DNA of 64,000 nt from Oryzibacter oryziterrae (GTDB lineage: Bacteria; Pseudomonadota; Alphaproteobacteria; Rhizobiales; Pleomorphomonadaceae): positions 62,001 to 126,000 of the forward strand of contig NZ_JAKJIC010000001.1 of assembly GCF_021864535.1 (NCBI RefSeq), written 5' to 3'. Each line of letters starts with the position of its first letter. The stretch's first letter is position 1. Made by a program: the position numbers and the translations under genes. The notes under the pieces were generated by a model that saw only the letters and a list, made by a program, of their open reading frames with translations, did no database searches and had not been told where the DNA came from. Below are positions 46,602-56,677 of this stretch, piece by piece.

Positions 46602-48896
46602 TCAGCGCCCCCGCCGTACCTTGTTCATGTGATCCTTGCGCTCGCGGTCCTTGCGCGCCTTGGCGGCGCGCATCATGGCACCCTTGCCGAGTGGCTTGCC
46701 CTTACCGCCTTCGGAGAGGATTTCGAAGCGCAGCGCGCCGGCGAACGGCGCGGCTTCCACCAGCCGAACTTCGACAGCGTCACCGAGCTGGAAGGTCTCC
46801 CCCGTCCGCGAGCCGATCAGCGAGTGACGCGTTTCGTCATAGGCGAAGTAGTCCGCACCCAGCGTGGAGATCGGCACGAAGCCGTCGGCTCCGGTCTCGT
46901 TCAGCCGGATGAAGAGGCCGGCCTTGGTGACACCGCCAATGCGCCCCTTGAAGGTGGCGCCGACGCGATCGGAGAGCCACTGGGCGATCAGCCTGTCGAT
47001 GGTCTCGCGCTCGGCCGCCATGGCGCGGCGTTCGGCGGCGGAGATATCGGTGGCGATCTGTTCCAGCTTGTCTTCGATGCCATCGGGCAAACCGTCGCCG
47101 CCGAGGCCAAGGGCGGTGACCAGTGCGCGATGCACGATCAGGTCGGCATAACGGCGGATGGGCGAGGTGAAGTGGGCGTATTTGCGCAGGTTGAGGCCAA
47201 AGTGGCCGATGTTGCTTGGTGAATACTCGGCTTGGCTCTGCGAACGCAGCACCACCTCGTTGACGAGATGCGCCTGGGGCGTGTCGGCAACGCGTTCCAG
47301 GATCCGATTGAAGATGTCCGGCTGCAGGTTACCCTGCTTGGCCAGCTTCATGTCGAGCGAGGCAAGGAACTCGCGCAGGGATTCCAGCTTGGTCAGGGAC
47401 GGCTGGTCGTGGACGCGATAGACCAGCGGGGTCTTGCGCTTTTCCAGCGTCTCGGCCGCCGCAACGTTGGCCTGGATCATGAACTCCTCGATCAGCCGGT
47501 GCGCGGTCAGGCGCTCCGGCGTGACGATGCGGTCGACTGTGCCGTCCGGCTTCAGCAGGACCTTGCGCTCGGGAATGTCGAGATCCAGCGGCCCGCGTTC
47601 GTCGCGAGCGCGGGCCAGGACGTCATAGGCATTCCATAGCGGCTTCAGGATGGAGACGACGATGGGGGCCGTCTTGTCGTTGGGGTGCCCGTCGATGGCC
47701 GCCTGGGCTTCCTGGTAGGACAGCTTGGCAGCGGACCGCATCATGATGCGATGGAAGCTGTGGCTCCGCTTGCGGCCTTCGGCGTCGAAGATCATGCGCA
47801 CGGCGAGGGCGGGGCGGTCCTGCAACTCCTTGAGCGAACACAGATCGTTGGAAATCTTCTCCGGCAGCATCGGGATGACGCGGTCGGGGAAATAGACCGA
47901 GTTCCCGCGCTTCAGCGCTTCCTGATCAAGTGGGGTGCCCGGGCGCACATAGGCGGCAACGTCGGCGATGGCGACGGTGACGATGAAGCCGTCCGGATTG
48001 TCGGCGCTTGCATCCGGCTCGGCGCGCACCGCGTCGTCATGGTCCTTGGCATCCGGCGGATCGATGGTGACGAGGGGCAGGGCGCGCCAGTCTTCGCGAC
48101 CCTCCAGCGTGGCCGCCTTGGCCTTCTCGGCTTCGGCGATGACATTGTCCGGGAAGATGTACGGAATGTCGTTGGCATGGATCGCGATCATCGAGACCGC
48201 CTTCTCCGAGCGCAGGTTGCCAACGGTTTCGCGGACGCGGGCGCGCGACAAGCCCATTCGGCTCGATCGGATCACGTCGACGGAAACGAGATCGCCGTCC
48301 TCGGCTCCATTGAGATCGTCGAGCTCGACGATCATTTCGTCCTGCTGCTTCTTGGAGATCGGCAGTACGCGGGCGCCATATTCGTTGCGCTTGAGAATGC
48401 CGAGAATTCCGGCCGGCTTGGCCTCCAGCAGCTTGATGATGCGAATGCCTGCCTTGGCCAGACGGTCGTATCCGTCCGGCAAGTCGACGATACGCGCCAA
48501 TACGCGATCGCCGAGGCCCGCGGTCGGCACGTGTTCGCCGCGACGCCGACGAACGGCGACCACGACAAAGCGCGGTCGAGGCCCGCGATCGGCCTCCCAC
48601 TCGCAGGGCTCGGCATAGATATCGCCATCCTTGTCGCGGGCGACAATGTCACAGGCCAGCACTGAGGGCAGCGCGCCGGGCTCGGAAAATCGCTTGAAGC
48701 GGCGATCGAGCAAACCGTCCCCTTCAAGCTCCTTCAGGAGGCGCTTGAGGACCACACGCCCTTCGCCCGTCACGTCAAACGCGCGTGCAATGTCGCGTTT
48801 GGTTCCCTTTGCGGGGTTTTCGGCAATGAAACGGAGAATGGCTTCACGGGTGGGAAAGGCAGGTGTGTCGTCGGCGGGGCGTGTCTTGCGAGCCAA
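46602..48896 (-). CDS. rnr: Ribonuclease R
   Basis: 764-residue 3-to-5 exoribonuclease of the RNase II family. It starts with a winged helix-turn-helix-like segment (TREAILRFIAENPAKGTKRD), then cold-shock domains, the RNB catalytic core with DPPDAKDHDDAV (magnesium-binding aspartates), the nuclease region KLSYQEAQAAIDG and YAHFTSPIRRYADLIVHRAL, an S1 domain (FKGRIGGVTKAGLFIRL), and a basic tail. It degrades structured RNA and acts in quality control. Downstream in the same direction as topA, although separated by a GGDEF gene. Confidence 0.97.
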   Translation of the reverse strand: MARKTRPADDTPAFPTREAILRFIAENPAKGTKRDIARAFDVTGEGRVVLKRLLKELEGDGLLDRRFKRFSEPGALPSVLACDIVARDKDGDIYAEPCEWEADRGPRPRFVVVAVRRRRGEHVPTAGLGDRVLARIVDLPDGYDRLAKAGIRIIKLLEAKPAGILGILKRNEYGARVLPISKKQQDEMIVELDDLNGAEDGDLVSVDVIRSSRMGLSRARVRETVGNLRSEKAVSMIAIHANDIPYIFPDNVIAEAEKAKAATLEGREDWRALPLVTIDPPDAKDHDDAVRAEPDASADNPDGFIVTVAIADVAAYVRPGTPLDQEALKRGNSVYFPDRVIPMLPEKISNDLCSLKELQDRPALAVRMIFDAEGRKRSHSFHRIMMRSAAKLSYQEAQAAIDGHPNDKTAPIVVSILKPLWNAYDVLARARDERGPLDLDIPERKVLLKPDGTVDRIVTPERLTAHRLIEEFMIQANVAAAETLEKRKTPLVYRVHDQPSLTKLESLREFLASLDMKLAKQGNLQPDIFNRILERVADTPQAHLVNEVVLRSQSQAEYSPSNIGHFGLNLRKYAHFTSPIRRYADLIVHRALVTALGLGGDGLPDGIEDKLEQIATDISAAERRAMAAERETIDRLIAQWLSDRVGATFKGRIGGVTKAGLFIRLNETGADGFVPISTLGADYFAYDETRHSLIGSRTGETFQLGDAVEVRLVEAAPFAGALRFEILSEGGKGKPLGKGAMMRAAKARKDRERKDHMNKVRRGR

Positions 48897-49003
48897 ATGG
48901 AAAAATCCGGTGTCAAATGGGCGGCCGCGGGACTGCGGTCATGCGCATGATCGGATAAGTGGGGGGCTTCGCCGGTCAGATCAAGGAAAATCTGCGGCAA
49001 GCC

Positions 49004-49849
49004 TCAAGAGGCCATGCGCTTGAGAGGGGCGACCATCTTGACCGGAGGGCGGCTCTCCCAAGCGATTTCGTCGGATTCCACGATGCCGGCAAAGGGCAGA
49101 TGGTCGTCTGCCACATGGTGGCGATTGCGACCGGCCGTTCGCGCGTTCTGCAGGGCTCGCTCCGTGTCGGCGAAGGCCCGGCCAAAGGAAACATGGCTCT
49201 GCACGGCTGTGATGCCAACCGAGATCGTCAGGAAAATCGGTTGACCGGGTTGGCCAAAATCGGTTCTGGCCGTCCTTGCGATAAACGAGAGGGCCCGATT
49301 TGCCACGTCGTGAACCGACTTGGGTGTCGCCAATAGCACCAACTCATCGCTGTGCGTGCGATAGACCTTGCCCAGATCTCCCAGTTCGTCTGCCGCGATG
49401 CGGGCCAGACGGCTGATCGCGTCGTCGCCGCAGCCATGGCCAAAGGTTTCATTGATGTTGCTCATGTGATCGACATCGGCGATCAGCAGCACGCGACCCG
49501 ATCCTTGCGCCGCCTCGAAGTCCTCTCGCAGGCACTTTCCGTTCGGAAGTCCAGTCATGGGGTCCATAACCTTGAGCAAGGACAGCTTTGTGGCAAGCCG
49601 GTTCGCGCGGAGCACGGACCTTCCGACGATATAGCCCGATGGAATTGTGACCGACAGGGAGACCAGCAATGTCAGGCACCAGCTTCGGATGGCAATCGGC
49701 CAGTCGAGAAAGAAGACCATCTGGTTTGTCACGTCGACGGCAAGGGCAACGGAGGTGCAGATCATCGTCAGGCGCGCAACGAATCTGTGCAGATCCGTTT
49801 CGTCTTGCAGCGGTACACCCAGCAAAGGCCGAGGCGGCATGAAATCCAT
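49004..49849 (-). CDS. GGDEF-domain protein with degenerate active site
   Basis: 281 residues. Two hydrophobic helices (residues about 27-75) precede a GGDEF domain with PMTGLPNGKCLREDFE and ADVDHMSNINETFGHGCGDDAI, which keep the metal- and GTP-contact pattern. The signature loop is HSDEL (KVYRTHSDELVLLA), not GG(D/E)EF, so the two glycines needed for diguanylate cyclase activity are replaced. It may be an inactive sensor or GTP/c-di-GMP-binding protein. It lies between topA and rnr, unlike the usual layout in relatives. Confidence 0.8.
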   Translation of the reverse strand: MDFMPPRPLLGVPLQDETDLHRFVARLTMICTSVALAVDVTNQMVFFLDWPIAIRSWCLTLLVSLSVTIPSGYIVGRSVLRANRLATKLSLLKVMDPMTGLPNGKCLREDFEAAQGSGRVLLIADVDHMSNINETFGHGCGDDAISRLARIAADELGDLGKVYRTHSDELVLLATPKSVHDVANRALSFIARTARTDFGQPGQPIFLTISVGITAVQSHVSFGRAFADTERALQNARTAGRNRHHVADDHLPFAGIVESDEIAWESRPPVKMVAPLKRMAS

Positions 49850-50161
49850 GAAACGCGCAACTCCAATGGCCTGCGAACACGAAATGTCTTCATGCTCGCC
49901 GCACTTGGATGCTTCCTCCGGAACCGGATCTTCGATGTGTAGACGTCGATACTTCCGATAGCGGCGAGGAAACGTCCGTCATCGTTGACCTTAGAGCAAC
50001 TTATTGAAAACTCCGGTTTGAAACCGTGACAAATTTTATGGATTTCTTCGAAATCGTCTTAAGAAGTTCGCGGCTCCGCCGTAAAGTCTGCGAAGCCGCG
50101 ACGGGCCGATTTGTTTGCCTATTGGGGCACTTGCCGCACCGTGGCCAGGTCTTGGCTGAAC
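49850..50161. other. Spacer between topA and the GGDEF gene, with a hairpin
   Basis: No gene seen. TCGCGGCT (50068-50075) pairs with AGCCGCGA (50094-50101) across an 18-base loop, about 60 bp past the topA stop; on the minus strand it is followed by AACTTCTTAA, so it is a weak candidate for the topA terminator. The remaining AT-rich part is the likely promoter of the GGDEF gene. Confidence 0.4.
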
Positions 50162-52855
50162 TCACTCAGCGTCAGAAGTATCTTTCTTGACTGCTTTCGC
50201 GCGTGGCGCGGCCTTCTTGGTGGCGGCAGCTTTTTTCGGAGCCGCGGCCTTGGTCTTGGCGGGAGCCTTGTCGTCCGCAGACTTTGCTGCCTTTTCCTTG
50301 GCCGGTGCCTTGCTCTTGGCTGCGGCCTTGGGCTTTCCGCCGCTCTTGCCGCTCTTTTCGGCGAGCAGTGCAAGGGCCTGTTCCACTGTCAGGGCCTGCG
50401 GATCGGTGCCCTTGGGCAGGGTCGCGTTGATCTTGCCCCAGGCCACATACGGGCCGTAGCGGCCGTCACGAACGGTGATCTCGCCGCCATCGGGATGGTC
50501 ACCCAGGCTCTTGAGAGCGGCTGGCGTTGCCCGAGCGCGGGCTCCCTTTTCCTTCTTCTCGGCCAGAACGGCGACGGCGCGGTTGAGGCCCACGACGAAG
50601 ACTTCGTCGACACTGTCCAGATTGGCATAGACGCCGTCATGGGCAACATAGGGGCCGTAGCGCCCGATGTTGGCTTCGATGACCTTGCCTGTCTCCGGAT
50701 GGGTTCCAACTTCGCGCGGCAGATCGAGCAGCATGCAGGCGCGGGGCAGGTCCATGCTTTCCACCGACCAGCCCTTGGGCAGGGATGCACGCTTGGGCTT
50801 GGCCTCTTCGCCGAGCTGCACGTAGGGCCCGAAACGGCCCGAACGCAAGGACACGTCCATGCCGGTCTTCGGGTCGGCTCCCAGCACCTTCACGCCGTCG
50901 GCGCCGAGGGCGGCGTCAGCCTGATCTTCGCCCTGTCCATTGCCGAGCTGGCGCGTGAAGCGGCATTCGGGGTAGTTGGAGCAACCGATGAAACTGCCGA
51001 AGCGACCAAGCTTCAGGGACAGCTTGCCCGTACCGCAGGTGGGGCAGGAGCGCGGATCCGATCCGTCACCGCGATCTGGGAAGATATGCGCTGCGAGATC
51101 GTCATTCAGGGCGTCAATTACCTCGGCGACCCGGAGTTCCTTCACCTCACCGATGCGGGTGTTGAAGTCGGTCCAGAAGCGACGCAGCACTTCCTGCCAC
51201 TCGAGCTCACCAGCAGAGATGCGATCGAGATCTTCTTCCAGGCTCGCTGTGAAATCATATTCCACATAGCGCTCGAAGAAACTTTCGAGGAAGGCGGTAA
51301 CGATGCGGCCCTTGTCCGAGGGGATCAGGCGCTTCTTGTCGATGTCGACATATTCGCGGTCGCGCAGGGTGGCCAGCGTTGCCGCATAGGTGGACGGACG
51401 GCCGATGCCGAGCTCTTCCATCTTCTTGACCAGCGTCGCTTCGGTGTAGCGCGGTGGCGGCTCGGTGAAATGCTGGTCGATGGCAACCGACTTGCGTGAC
51501 AGCGCGTCGCCGACGCTCATCAGCGGCAGGCGCGAGCCGTCCTCGTCTTCCTCGTCGTCGCGGCTTTCCTGATAAAGGGTGAGGAAGCCGTCGAACTTCA
51601 GCACGGAGCCGGTGGCGCGCAGGCCCGCCGTCTTGCCGCCGGACTTGGCTGAGATGTCGATGGTGGTGCGCTCGAAATCGGCACTCTGCATCTGGCTGGC
51701 GATGGTGCGCTTCCAGATCAGTTCATAGAGGCGAGCCTCGTCGTTTTCGAGATACTTGATGACCGTGGCCGGCAGGCGCCCGAGATCGGTGGGACGAATG
51801 GCTTCGTGAGCCTCCTGGGCATTCTTGGCCTTGGTGGAATAGAAGCGCGGCTTTTCCGGCAGGTAACGGTCGCCAAACTCCTGCGAGATCACCTTGCGCG
51901 CGGCATTGATGGCTTCGGGCGCGATCTGCACGCCGTCCGTTCGCATGTAGGTGATGAGGCCGACCGTCTCGCCGCCGATGTCCGTGCCCTCATAGAGACG
52001 CTGGGCAACCTGCATGGTGCGCTGCGCCGAGAAGCCGAGCTTGCGCGAGGCTTCCTGCTGCAGCGTCGATGTGGTGAACGGCGCCCAGGGATTCCGCTTC
52101 TGCGGCTTGGACTCCGCATCGGTGACGGCGAAAGTGGCGCCATTGAGGAAGTCGCGGATTTCTGCCGCGCTCGTTCCGTCCTTGACGTCGAGGCGGGTCA
52201 TCTTCTTGCCGGCCCATTCGCTGAGGCGTGCCTCGAACTCTTCCCCCTTGGGAGTGGCGAGCCTGGCCAGAACCGACCAATATTCCTGCGGACGGAAGGT
52301 CTCGATCTCGTTCTCGCGGTCGCAGACAAGGCGCAACGCCACAGACTGAACGCGACCGGCCGAGCGGGCGCCCGGCAGTTTGCGCCAGAGCACGGGCGAG
52401 AGCGTGAAACCGACGAGATAGTCCAAGGCGCGGCGCGCCAGATAGGCGGCGACCAGCGGCTGGTCCACGTCGCGCGGCTTGGCCATGGCATCAAGCACGG
52501 CCTGCTTGGTGATGGCGTTGAAAACGACGCGCTGAATTGTCTTGCCCTTGAGGGCACGCTTGGCGCCCAGCACTTCCAGCACGTGCCAGGAAATGGCTTC
52601 CCCTTCGCGATCAGGGTCGGTTGCCAGAATGAGGCGGTCGGCAGACTTGAGAGCTGTCGCGATATCGGCAAGGCGCTTGGCGGACTTTCCGTCGGTTTCC
52701 CACTTCATGGAGAAATCTTCGTCGGGAAGCACCGAACCGTCCTTGGCGGGAAGGTCTCGGACATGACCGTAGGACGCGAGGACCGTGTAGTCGCGGCCAA
52801 GGTACTTGTTGATGGTTTTCGCCTTGGCGGGCGATTCAACGACTACAACATTCAT
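50162..52855 (-). CDS. topA: DNA topoisomerase I
   Basis: 897-residue type IA topoisomerase that relaxes negative supercoils. The Toprim domain has VVVESPAKAKTI and LATDPDREGEAI; the active-site tyrosine is in GLITYMRTDGV near residue 320. One four-cysteine zinc ribbon (CPTCGTGKLSLKLGRFGSF, then C..YPEC) and several degenerate ribbon copies (RFGPYVQLG, RYGPYVAHDG, RYGPYVAWG) follow. The final 60 residues are an Ala/Lys-rich low-complexity tail, likely for DNA binding. It follows dprA in direction but with 685 bp between, in which a small plus-strand gene sits. Confidence 0.97.
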   Translation of the reverse strand: MNVVVVESPAKAKTINKYLGRDYTVLASYGHVRDLPAKDGSVLPDEDFSMKWETDGKSAKRLADIATALKSADRLILATDPDREGEAISWHVLEVLGAKRALKGKTIQRVVFNAITKQAVLDAMAKPRDVDQPLVAAYLARRALDYLVGFTLSPVLWRKLPGARSAGRVQSVALRLVCDRENEIETFRPQEYWSVLARLATPKGEEFEARLSEWAGKKMTRLDVKDGTSAAEIRDFLNGATFAVTDAESKPQKRNPWAPFTTSTLQQEASRKLGFSAQRTMQVAQRLYEGTDIGGETVGLITYMRTDGVQIAPEAINAARKVISQEFGDRYLPEKPRFYSTKAKNAQEAHEAIRPTDLGRLPATVIKYLENDEARLYELIWKRTIASQMQSADFERTTIDISAKSGGKTAGLRATGSVLKFDGFLTLYQESRDDEEDEDGSRLPLMSVGDALSRKSVAIDQHFTEPPPRYTEATLVKKMEELGIGRPSTYAATLATLRDREYVDIDKKRLIPSDKGRIVTAFLESFFERYVEYDFTASLEEDLDRISAGELEWQEVLRRFWTDFNTRIGEVKELRVAEVIDALNDDLAAHIFPDRGDGSDPRSCPTCGTGKLSLKLGRFGSFIGCSNYPECRFTRQLGNGQGEDQADAALGADGVKVLGADPKTGMDVSLRSGRFGPYVQLGEEAKPKRASLPKGWSVESMDLPRACMLLDLPREVGTHPETGKVIEANIGRYGPYVAHDGVYANLDSVDEVFVVGLNRAVAVLAEKKEKGARARATPAALKSLGDHPDGGEITVRDGRYGPYVAWGKINATLPKGTDPQALTVEQALALLAEKSGKSGGKPKAAAKSKAPAKEKAAKSADDKAPAKTKAAAPKKAAATKKAAPRAKAVKKDTSDAE

Positions 52856-53236
52856 AGGGTCCGCCGATCTCTATGGCCTCTGTGCAACGGCCCTCTTTAA
52901 GAGCGTGGTTGGTTTTGTGCAAGAGCAAGTCCGGTGCGCCTGTTGCGAGAAACACGCTGGGAGCCCTGCGATTCGCAATTGCGCTCATGCCACGCTTGGG
53001 AAAAGTTGCAACAACTTGCAGCTATGAGTTGCTTTTCGCTCTCTGGTTCAGGCCCTCCGAGGCGATCAAGCTCGTTCATTCCAGCGATCCTTGATGCGAT
53101 TTATCGCCTATTGATAGTTGCTGTTGCCGCTTAGCAATTAAATGGCGTATGTTGACTTTCGGTTGTGGTGACTTGGTGGTGGGGTGAATTTCCACGGTGT
53201 ATCGTCATTCCGGTCGATCATTCATTGAGGGGTGGA
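52856..53236. other. Spacer between divergent topA and a small gene
   Basis: No gene recognised. Must hold the topA promoter and that of the small gene at 53237. A relatively AT-rich patch lies at 53095-53160. No palindromic operator stood out. Confidence 0.35.
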
Positions 53237-53473
53237 ATGAAAATGTTTAACAGTGGAGACGGTTCAGTGCAGACGCCGAACGAGAAGGCTGAGTTTATTG
53301 GGCGCATGAGTCAGGAACTTAGCCGATTGGCCAATGGAGCCGGATTTCCGTTTCTGGCCTTCATCTTGGACATGGCAGCCGAGGAAGCAGCGCTCTCACG
53401 CTCGTCCAACCGCTTGCAGGTGCGCAGCAAGCAGGGTGAGAATGTTGATATTCAGAGGCTCATTACACGCTGA
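53237..53473 (+). CDS. Small conserved-looking protein, unknown function
   Basis: 78 residues. After a polar N terminus the core EFIGRMSQELSRLANGAGFPFLAFILDMAAEEA is a helical hairpin-like stretch, followed by a charged tail. Similar short proteins with a leucine-rich LxxMAxxA..xxLAxxLDMAxxEA pattern are familiar from Hyphomicrobiales, but none has a known role as far as I can tell. GAGGGGTGGA precedes the ATG at 53237 (a second in-frame ATG is at 53243). It is the only plus-strand gene within a long minus-strand run. Confidence 0.55.
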   Translation: MKMFNSGDGSVQTPNEKAEFIGRMSQELSRLANGAGFPFLAFILDMAAEEAALSRSSNRLQVRSKQGENVDIQRLITR

Positions 53474-53540
53474 GCACCAATCAAAAAATTGGTTCCGGAA
53501 AATCTGGTTGTATCGGATGCGGTAGAAGCGGCCTTGACCT

Positions 53541-54656
53541 TCAGTCTATGAGCGAAACGAGTTGATTTCCGTGACGCTCAAGTCGCCCGGCCAGATCGAG
53601 CTCCAGTAGAATGATTGATACAACCTTTGATTTAAGTCCGGTGTGCAAAATGATGTCGTCCACTGCAACCGGCGTCGGGCCCAGAGACGAAATGACCAGA
53701 TTGCGTGCTTCCATGTCGATGGCGTCAGGCAATTCTTCGTCTCCCGCCGGTTCTTCGACATGTCCCCGGGACGATATGTCTCTGTGCATTTGCGGCCCAA
53801 GCACGGACAGCACATCGGCCGCCGATGTTACCAAAGTTGCGCCGTCGCGGATCAACCGGTTGGTGCCCTCGGCCCGCGGATCAAGCGGTGAGCCTGGAAC
53901 GGCAAAGACCTCGCGGCCCTGATCGAGTGCAAAGCGCGCGGTGTGGAGCGTGCCTGAGCGGGCTGCAGCCTCAACGACGACGACACCCAGGCTCATGCCC
54001 GAGACGATGCGATTGCGCCGAGGAAAGTCCTTGGCTCTCGGGGCCCAGCCGAAGGGCATCTCCGTGAGAATGGCTCCGCCTGCGGCGACGATTTCGTCGA
54101 TGAGCCCACGGTGCTCCTCGGGATAGACGTGATCGATGCCACCGGCCACTACCGCGATCGTTCCCCCCGTCAGCGAAGCCCGGTGGGCAGCGGCGTCAAT
54201 ACCGCGCGCCAATCCCGACACGACGACGACACCGGTATCGGCAAGGCCGCGACCGATCCGCTCGGCCATCTTCTGACCGGCGATGGAAGCATTGCGCGAG
54301 CCGACGATGGCGACGGTGGCTCGGCTCACAAGTTCCACCGAGCCGCCCTGCAGGGCGATCAATGGCGGTGGTGCGGCGATTTCCTTGAGATAAAGGGGGT
54401 ACAGCGGTTCCCCAATTGCGACGATGCGTGCGCCGAAGCGAGCCGTCGTGTCCATCTCGCGCTCGGCATCCGCCCGAGAGGGTATGGAGATGCCGGAGTG
54501 CGCTCCGCCACGGCGGGCCATGGCGGGGAGGGCGTCAAGTGCGGCCTCTGCGGAGCCAAAATGGTTGATGAGGCTGCGGAAGGTTGCCGGACCGACATTC
54601 TCGGACCGGATGAGACGAAGCCAGGAGACCCGTTGGTCGTGAGACAGTTCAACCAT
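53541..54656 (-). CDS. dprA: DNA-processing protein DprA
   Basis: 371 residues. An N-terminal helical (SAM-like) part is followed by a Rossmann-like fold with VAIVGSRNASIAGQ, VVSGLARGIDAAAHRASL and the later RNRIVSGMS, and a C-terminal winged-helix domain (MEARNLVISSLG..PVAVDDIILHTGL). DprA binds incoming single-stranded DNA and loads RecA in transformation; it is widely conserved even where competence is unproven. It starts 18 bp after plsY ends, so plsY and dprA are likely in one operon. Confidence 0.95.
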   Translation of the reverse strand: MVELSHDQRVSWLRLIRSENVGPATFRSLINHFGSAEAALDALPAMARRGGAHSGISIPSRADAEREMDTTARFGARIVAIGEPLYPLYLKEIAAPPPLIALQGGSVELVSRATVAIVGSRNASIAGQKMAERIGRGLADTGVVVVSGLARGIDAAAHRASLTGGTIAVVAGGIDHVYPEEHRGLIDEIVAAGGAILTEMPFGWAPRAKDFPRRNRIVSGMSLGVVVVEAAARSGTLHTARFALDQGREVFAVPGSPLDPRAEGTNRLIRDGATLVTSAADVLSVLGPQMHRDISSRGHVEEPAGDEELPDAIDMEARNLVISSLGPTPVAVDDIILHTGLKSKVVSIILLELDLAGRLERHGNQLVSLID

Positions 54657-54674
54657 GAGGCCTCCTGGATTGAA

Positions 54675-55280
54675 TCATGATTTCTTGCCGATCTTGCCTT
54701 CGGTCCCGGCGAGAAGCCGCTCTATGTTGGCCTTGTGCTTGACCCAGACAATGATGGAGAGAATGCCGAACATGACGGCCATGCGAGGCTCGCCAAGTCC
54801 CCAGAGTGCAACCGGAATGACGACGGTGGCCGTCAACGCGGCCAGCGAGGAGTAGCGGAAGAAATAGGCCATGCCGAGCCAGACGCCGGCGAAGATCAGC
54901 ACAGCAGGCCAGAACAGGCCGAGCAGGATGCCGATATAGGTGGCAACGCCCTTGCCGCCTTTGAATCCGAGCCAGATCGGAAAAAGGTGGCCGAGGAAGG
55001 CGCCGAAACCTGCGACAATGGCAAGGTCCATGCTGAACTGACGGGCGATGAGAACCGCGGCGGTGCCCTTGAAGGCGTCGAGCAGCAGCGTGGCAGCGGC
55101 GAGGCCCTTGCGCCCCGTGCGCAACACGTTGGTGGCACCGATGTTGCCCGAACCGATCGCGCGAACGTCGCCCAGCCCTGCCGCCTTGGTCAGCAGCAGC
55201 CCGAAGGGAATGGATCCCAGCAGATAGCCGCCTGCGAGGGCCAGGAGCAGAAAGGTCAGGGGTTCAGAGAACTCGAACAT
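54675..55280 (-). CDS. plsY: Glycerol-3-phosphate acyltransferase PlsY
   Basis: 201-residue membrane protein with about five helices. The three PlsY motifs are visible: GSIPFG with [21 protein letters not shown], and the later [13 protein letters not shown]. It transfers the acyl group from acyl phosphate to glycerol 3-phosphate, the first step of phospholipid synthesis, and needs PlsX, which is not in the window. The ATG at 55280 has GAGG upstream; the frame extends to a TTG 15 bases earlier. Confidence 0.95.
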   Translation of the reverse strand: MFEFSEPLTFLLLALAGGYLLGSIPFGLLLTKAAGLGDVRAIGSGNIGATNVLRTGRKGLAAATLLLDAFKGTAAVLIARQFSMDLAIVAGFGAFLGHLFPIWLGFKGGKGVATYIGILLGLFWPAVLIFAGVWLGMAYFFRYSSLAALTATVVIPVALWGLGEPRMAVMFGILSIIVWVKHKANIERLLAGTEGKIGKKS

Positions 55281-55366
55281 GGTTGCCTCAAGCAATCGAG
55301 AATAGAAATATCCGATGCACGGTTGTGTGTCACGGGAAATTGCAACGCACTTCCGGCTGCGAATGG

Positions 55367-56677
55367 TCAGCGCGCATAACGCTGGACCCCGCCAACGAAT
55401 GTCCGCCGGACACGCCCGGTAAAGCGCGCGTTCTCATAGGGCGTATTCTTGGCGCGCGAGATGATGTCGCGGCTGGTCAGAACCCAGGGCTCTTCGGGAT
55501 CGACGACGATCACGTCGGCCGGGCTGCCAACCTTCAGCGTGCCAGCATCGAGCCCCGCCAGCGCGGCAGGACGGGTGGCCATCGCTTCAATCAGGCGCGA
55601 CAAGGTGAGGTCGCCCGCGTGAACCAGTCGGAGGCCGGCGGCCAGGAAGGTCTCCAGGCCAATGGCTCCGTCAGCGGCTTCGGCAAAGGGCAGGCGCTTG
55701 GTCTCGACGTCTTGCGGATCGTGGCCCGAGACGATGATGTCGATGGTGCCGGAGGCAACCGCTTCGACAAGCGCCTGACGGTCGTCCTCGCTGCGCAACG
55801 GTGGCGACAGTTTGAAGAAGGTGCGGTAGGCCCCGATGTCGATCTCGTTGAGCGTCAGGTGAGCGACGGAAACCGAACTGGTTGCCCTGATACCGGCATC
55901 CTTGGCCCAAGCCATCAGGGTAGGGGCCTCTGCCGTCGACAGCAGCGAAGCGTGGTAGCGCCCACCGGCAAGGCGCGCGATGCGCAGGTCACGCGCGAGT
56001 ACCGTGGTTTCCGCTTCTGAGGGAATGCCGCCCAGTCCCAGGCGTACGGCAGCTTCCGACAGGTTCATCACGCCCGAGCCCTTGAGGTCCTGATCCTCCG
56101 GGCGATTGCAGATCAGGGCATTGAAGTCCTTGCCATAGGTCAGGGCGCGCCGCAGCACCTGGGCATTGGACACAGTGCCCCGCCCGGAGGTGAAGCCGAC
56201 CGCCCCGGCCTCGCCAAGAAGGCCGAACTCGGTCAGTTCGCCGCCCTCCTGCCGCTTGGTGAGGGCTGCCATGACGCGGACGCGTGCGGCTGAGGTTTCC
56301 TGCGCACGGGCCTGAACGAAGTTGACGAGCGCAGGATCGTCGATGCACGGCTCCGTATCGGGCTGCACGACCATGGTGGTGATGCCGCCTGCGACCGCCG
56401 CACGACCTGCGGACGCTAGGGTTTCGCGATGCTCGTGGCCCGGCTCGCCCACATGGGCGCAGAGATCGACCAGACCGGGGGCGACCACCATGCCCTGGCA
56501 GTCGATCACTTCGGCTCCCTCGGGGGCGCCGTTGTTGAGGGCGCCTGCTCCGACGGCAACAATGCGACCGTCTTCCATGAGAAGGCCGCCGGGACCATCG
56601 AGATTCTGCGAGGGGTCGACGATGTGGGCGTTCGTCAGGAGAACGGGGCGGGTATCTGTTGTGCGCTGTCCAGCCAT
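55367..56677 (-). CDS. pyrC: Dihydroorotase-like protein, likely non-catalytic PyrC
   Basis: 436-residue amidohydrolase-fold protein directly after pyrB. The active dihydroorotase signature DxHxHxRxPG is here [10 protein letters not shown], so the first metal histidine and the substrate arginine are changed. The later HxED position reads [10 protein letters not shown] and the DHxPH position reads GHDPQD. These losses match the PyrX/inactive-dihydroorotase group that stabilises aspartate carbamoyltransferase. The TGA of pyrB and the ATG here share one base (TGATG), so the two subunits are made together; a GTG three bases upstream is also possible. A separate active dihydroorotase should exist elsewhere. 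Confidence 0.88.
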   Translation of the reverse strand: MAGQRTTDTRPVLLTNAHIVDPSQNLDGPGGLLMEDGRIVAVGAGALNNGAPEGAEVIDCQGMVVAPGLVDLCAHVGEPGHEHRETLASAGRAAVAGGITTMVVQPDTEPCIDDPALVNFVQARAQETSAARVRVMAALTKRQEGGELTEFGLLGEAGAVGFTSGRGTVSNAQVLRRALTYGKDFNALICNRPEDQDLKGSGVMNLSEAAVRLGLGGIPSEAETTVLARDLRIARLAGGRYHASLLSTAEAPTLMAWAKDAGIRATSSVSVAHLTLNEIDIGAYRTFFKLSPPLRSEDDRQALVEAVASGTIDIIVSGHDPQDVETKRLPFAEAADGAIGLETFLAAGLRLVHAGDLTLSRLIEAMATRPAALAGLDAGTLKVGSPADVIVVDPEEPWVLTSRDIISRAKNTPYENARFTGRVRRTFVGGVQRYAR

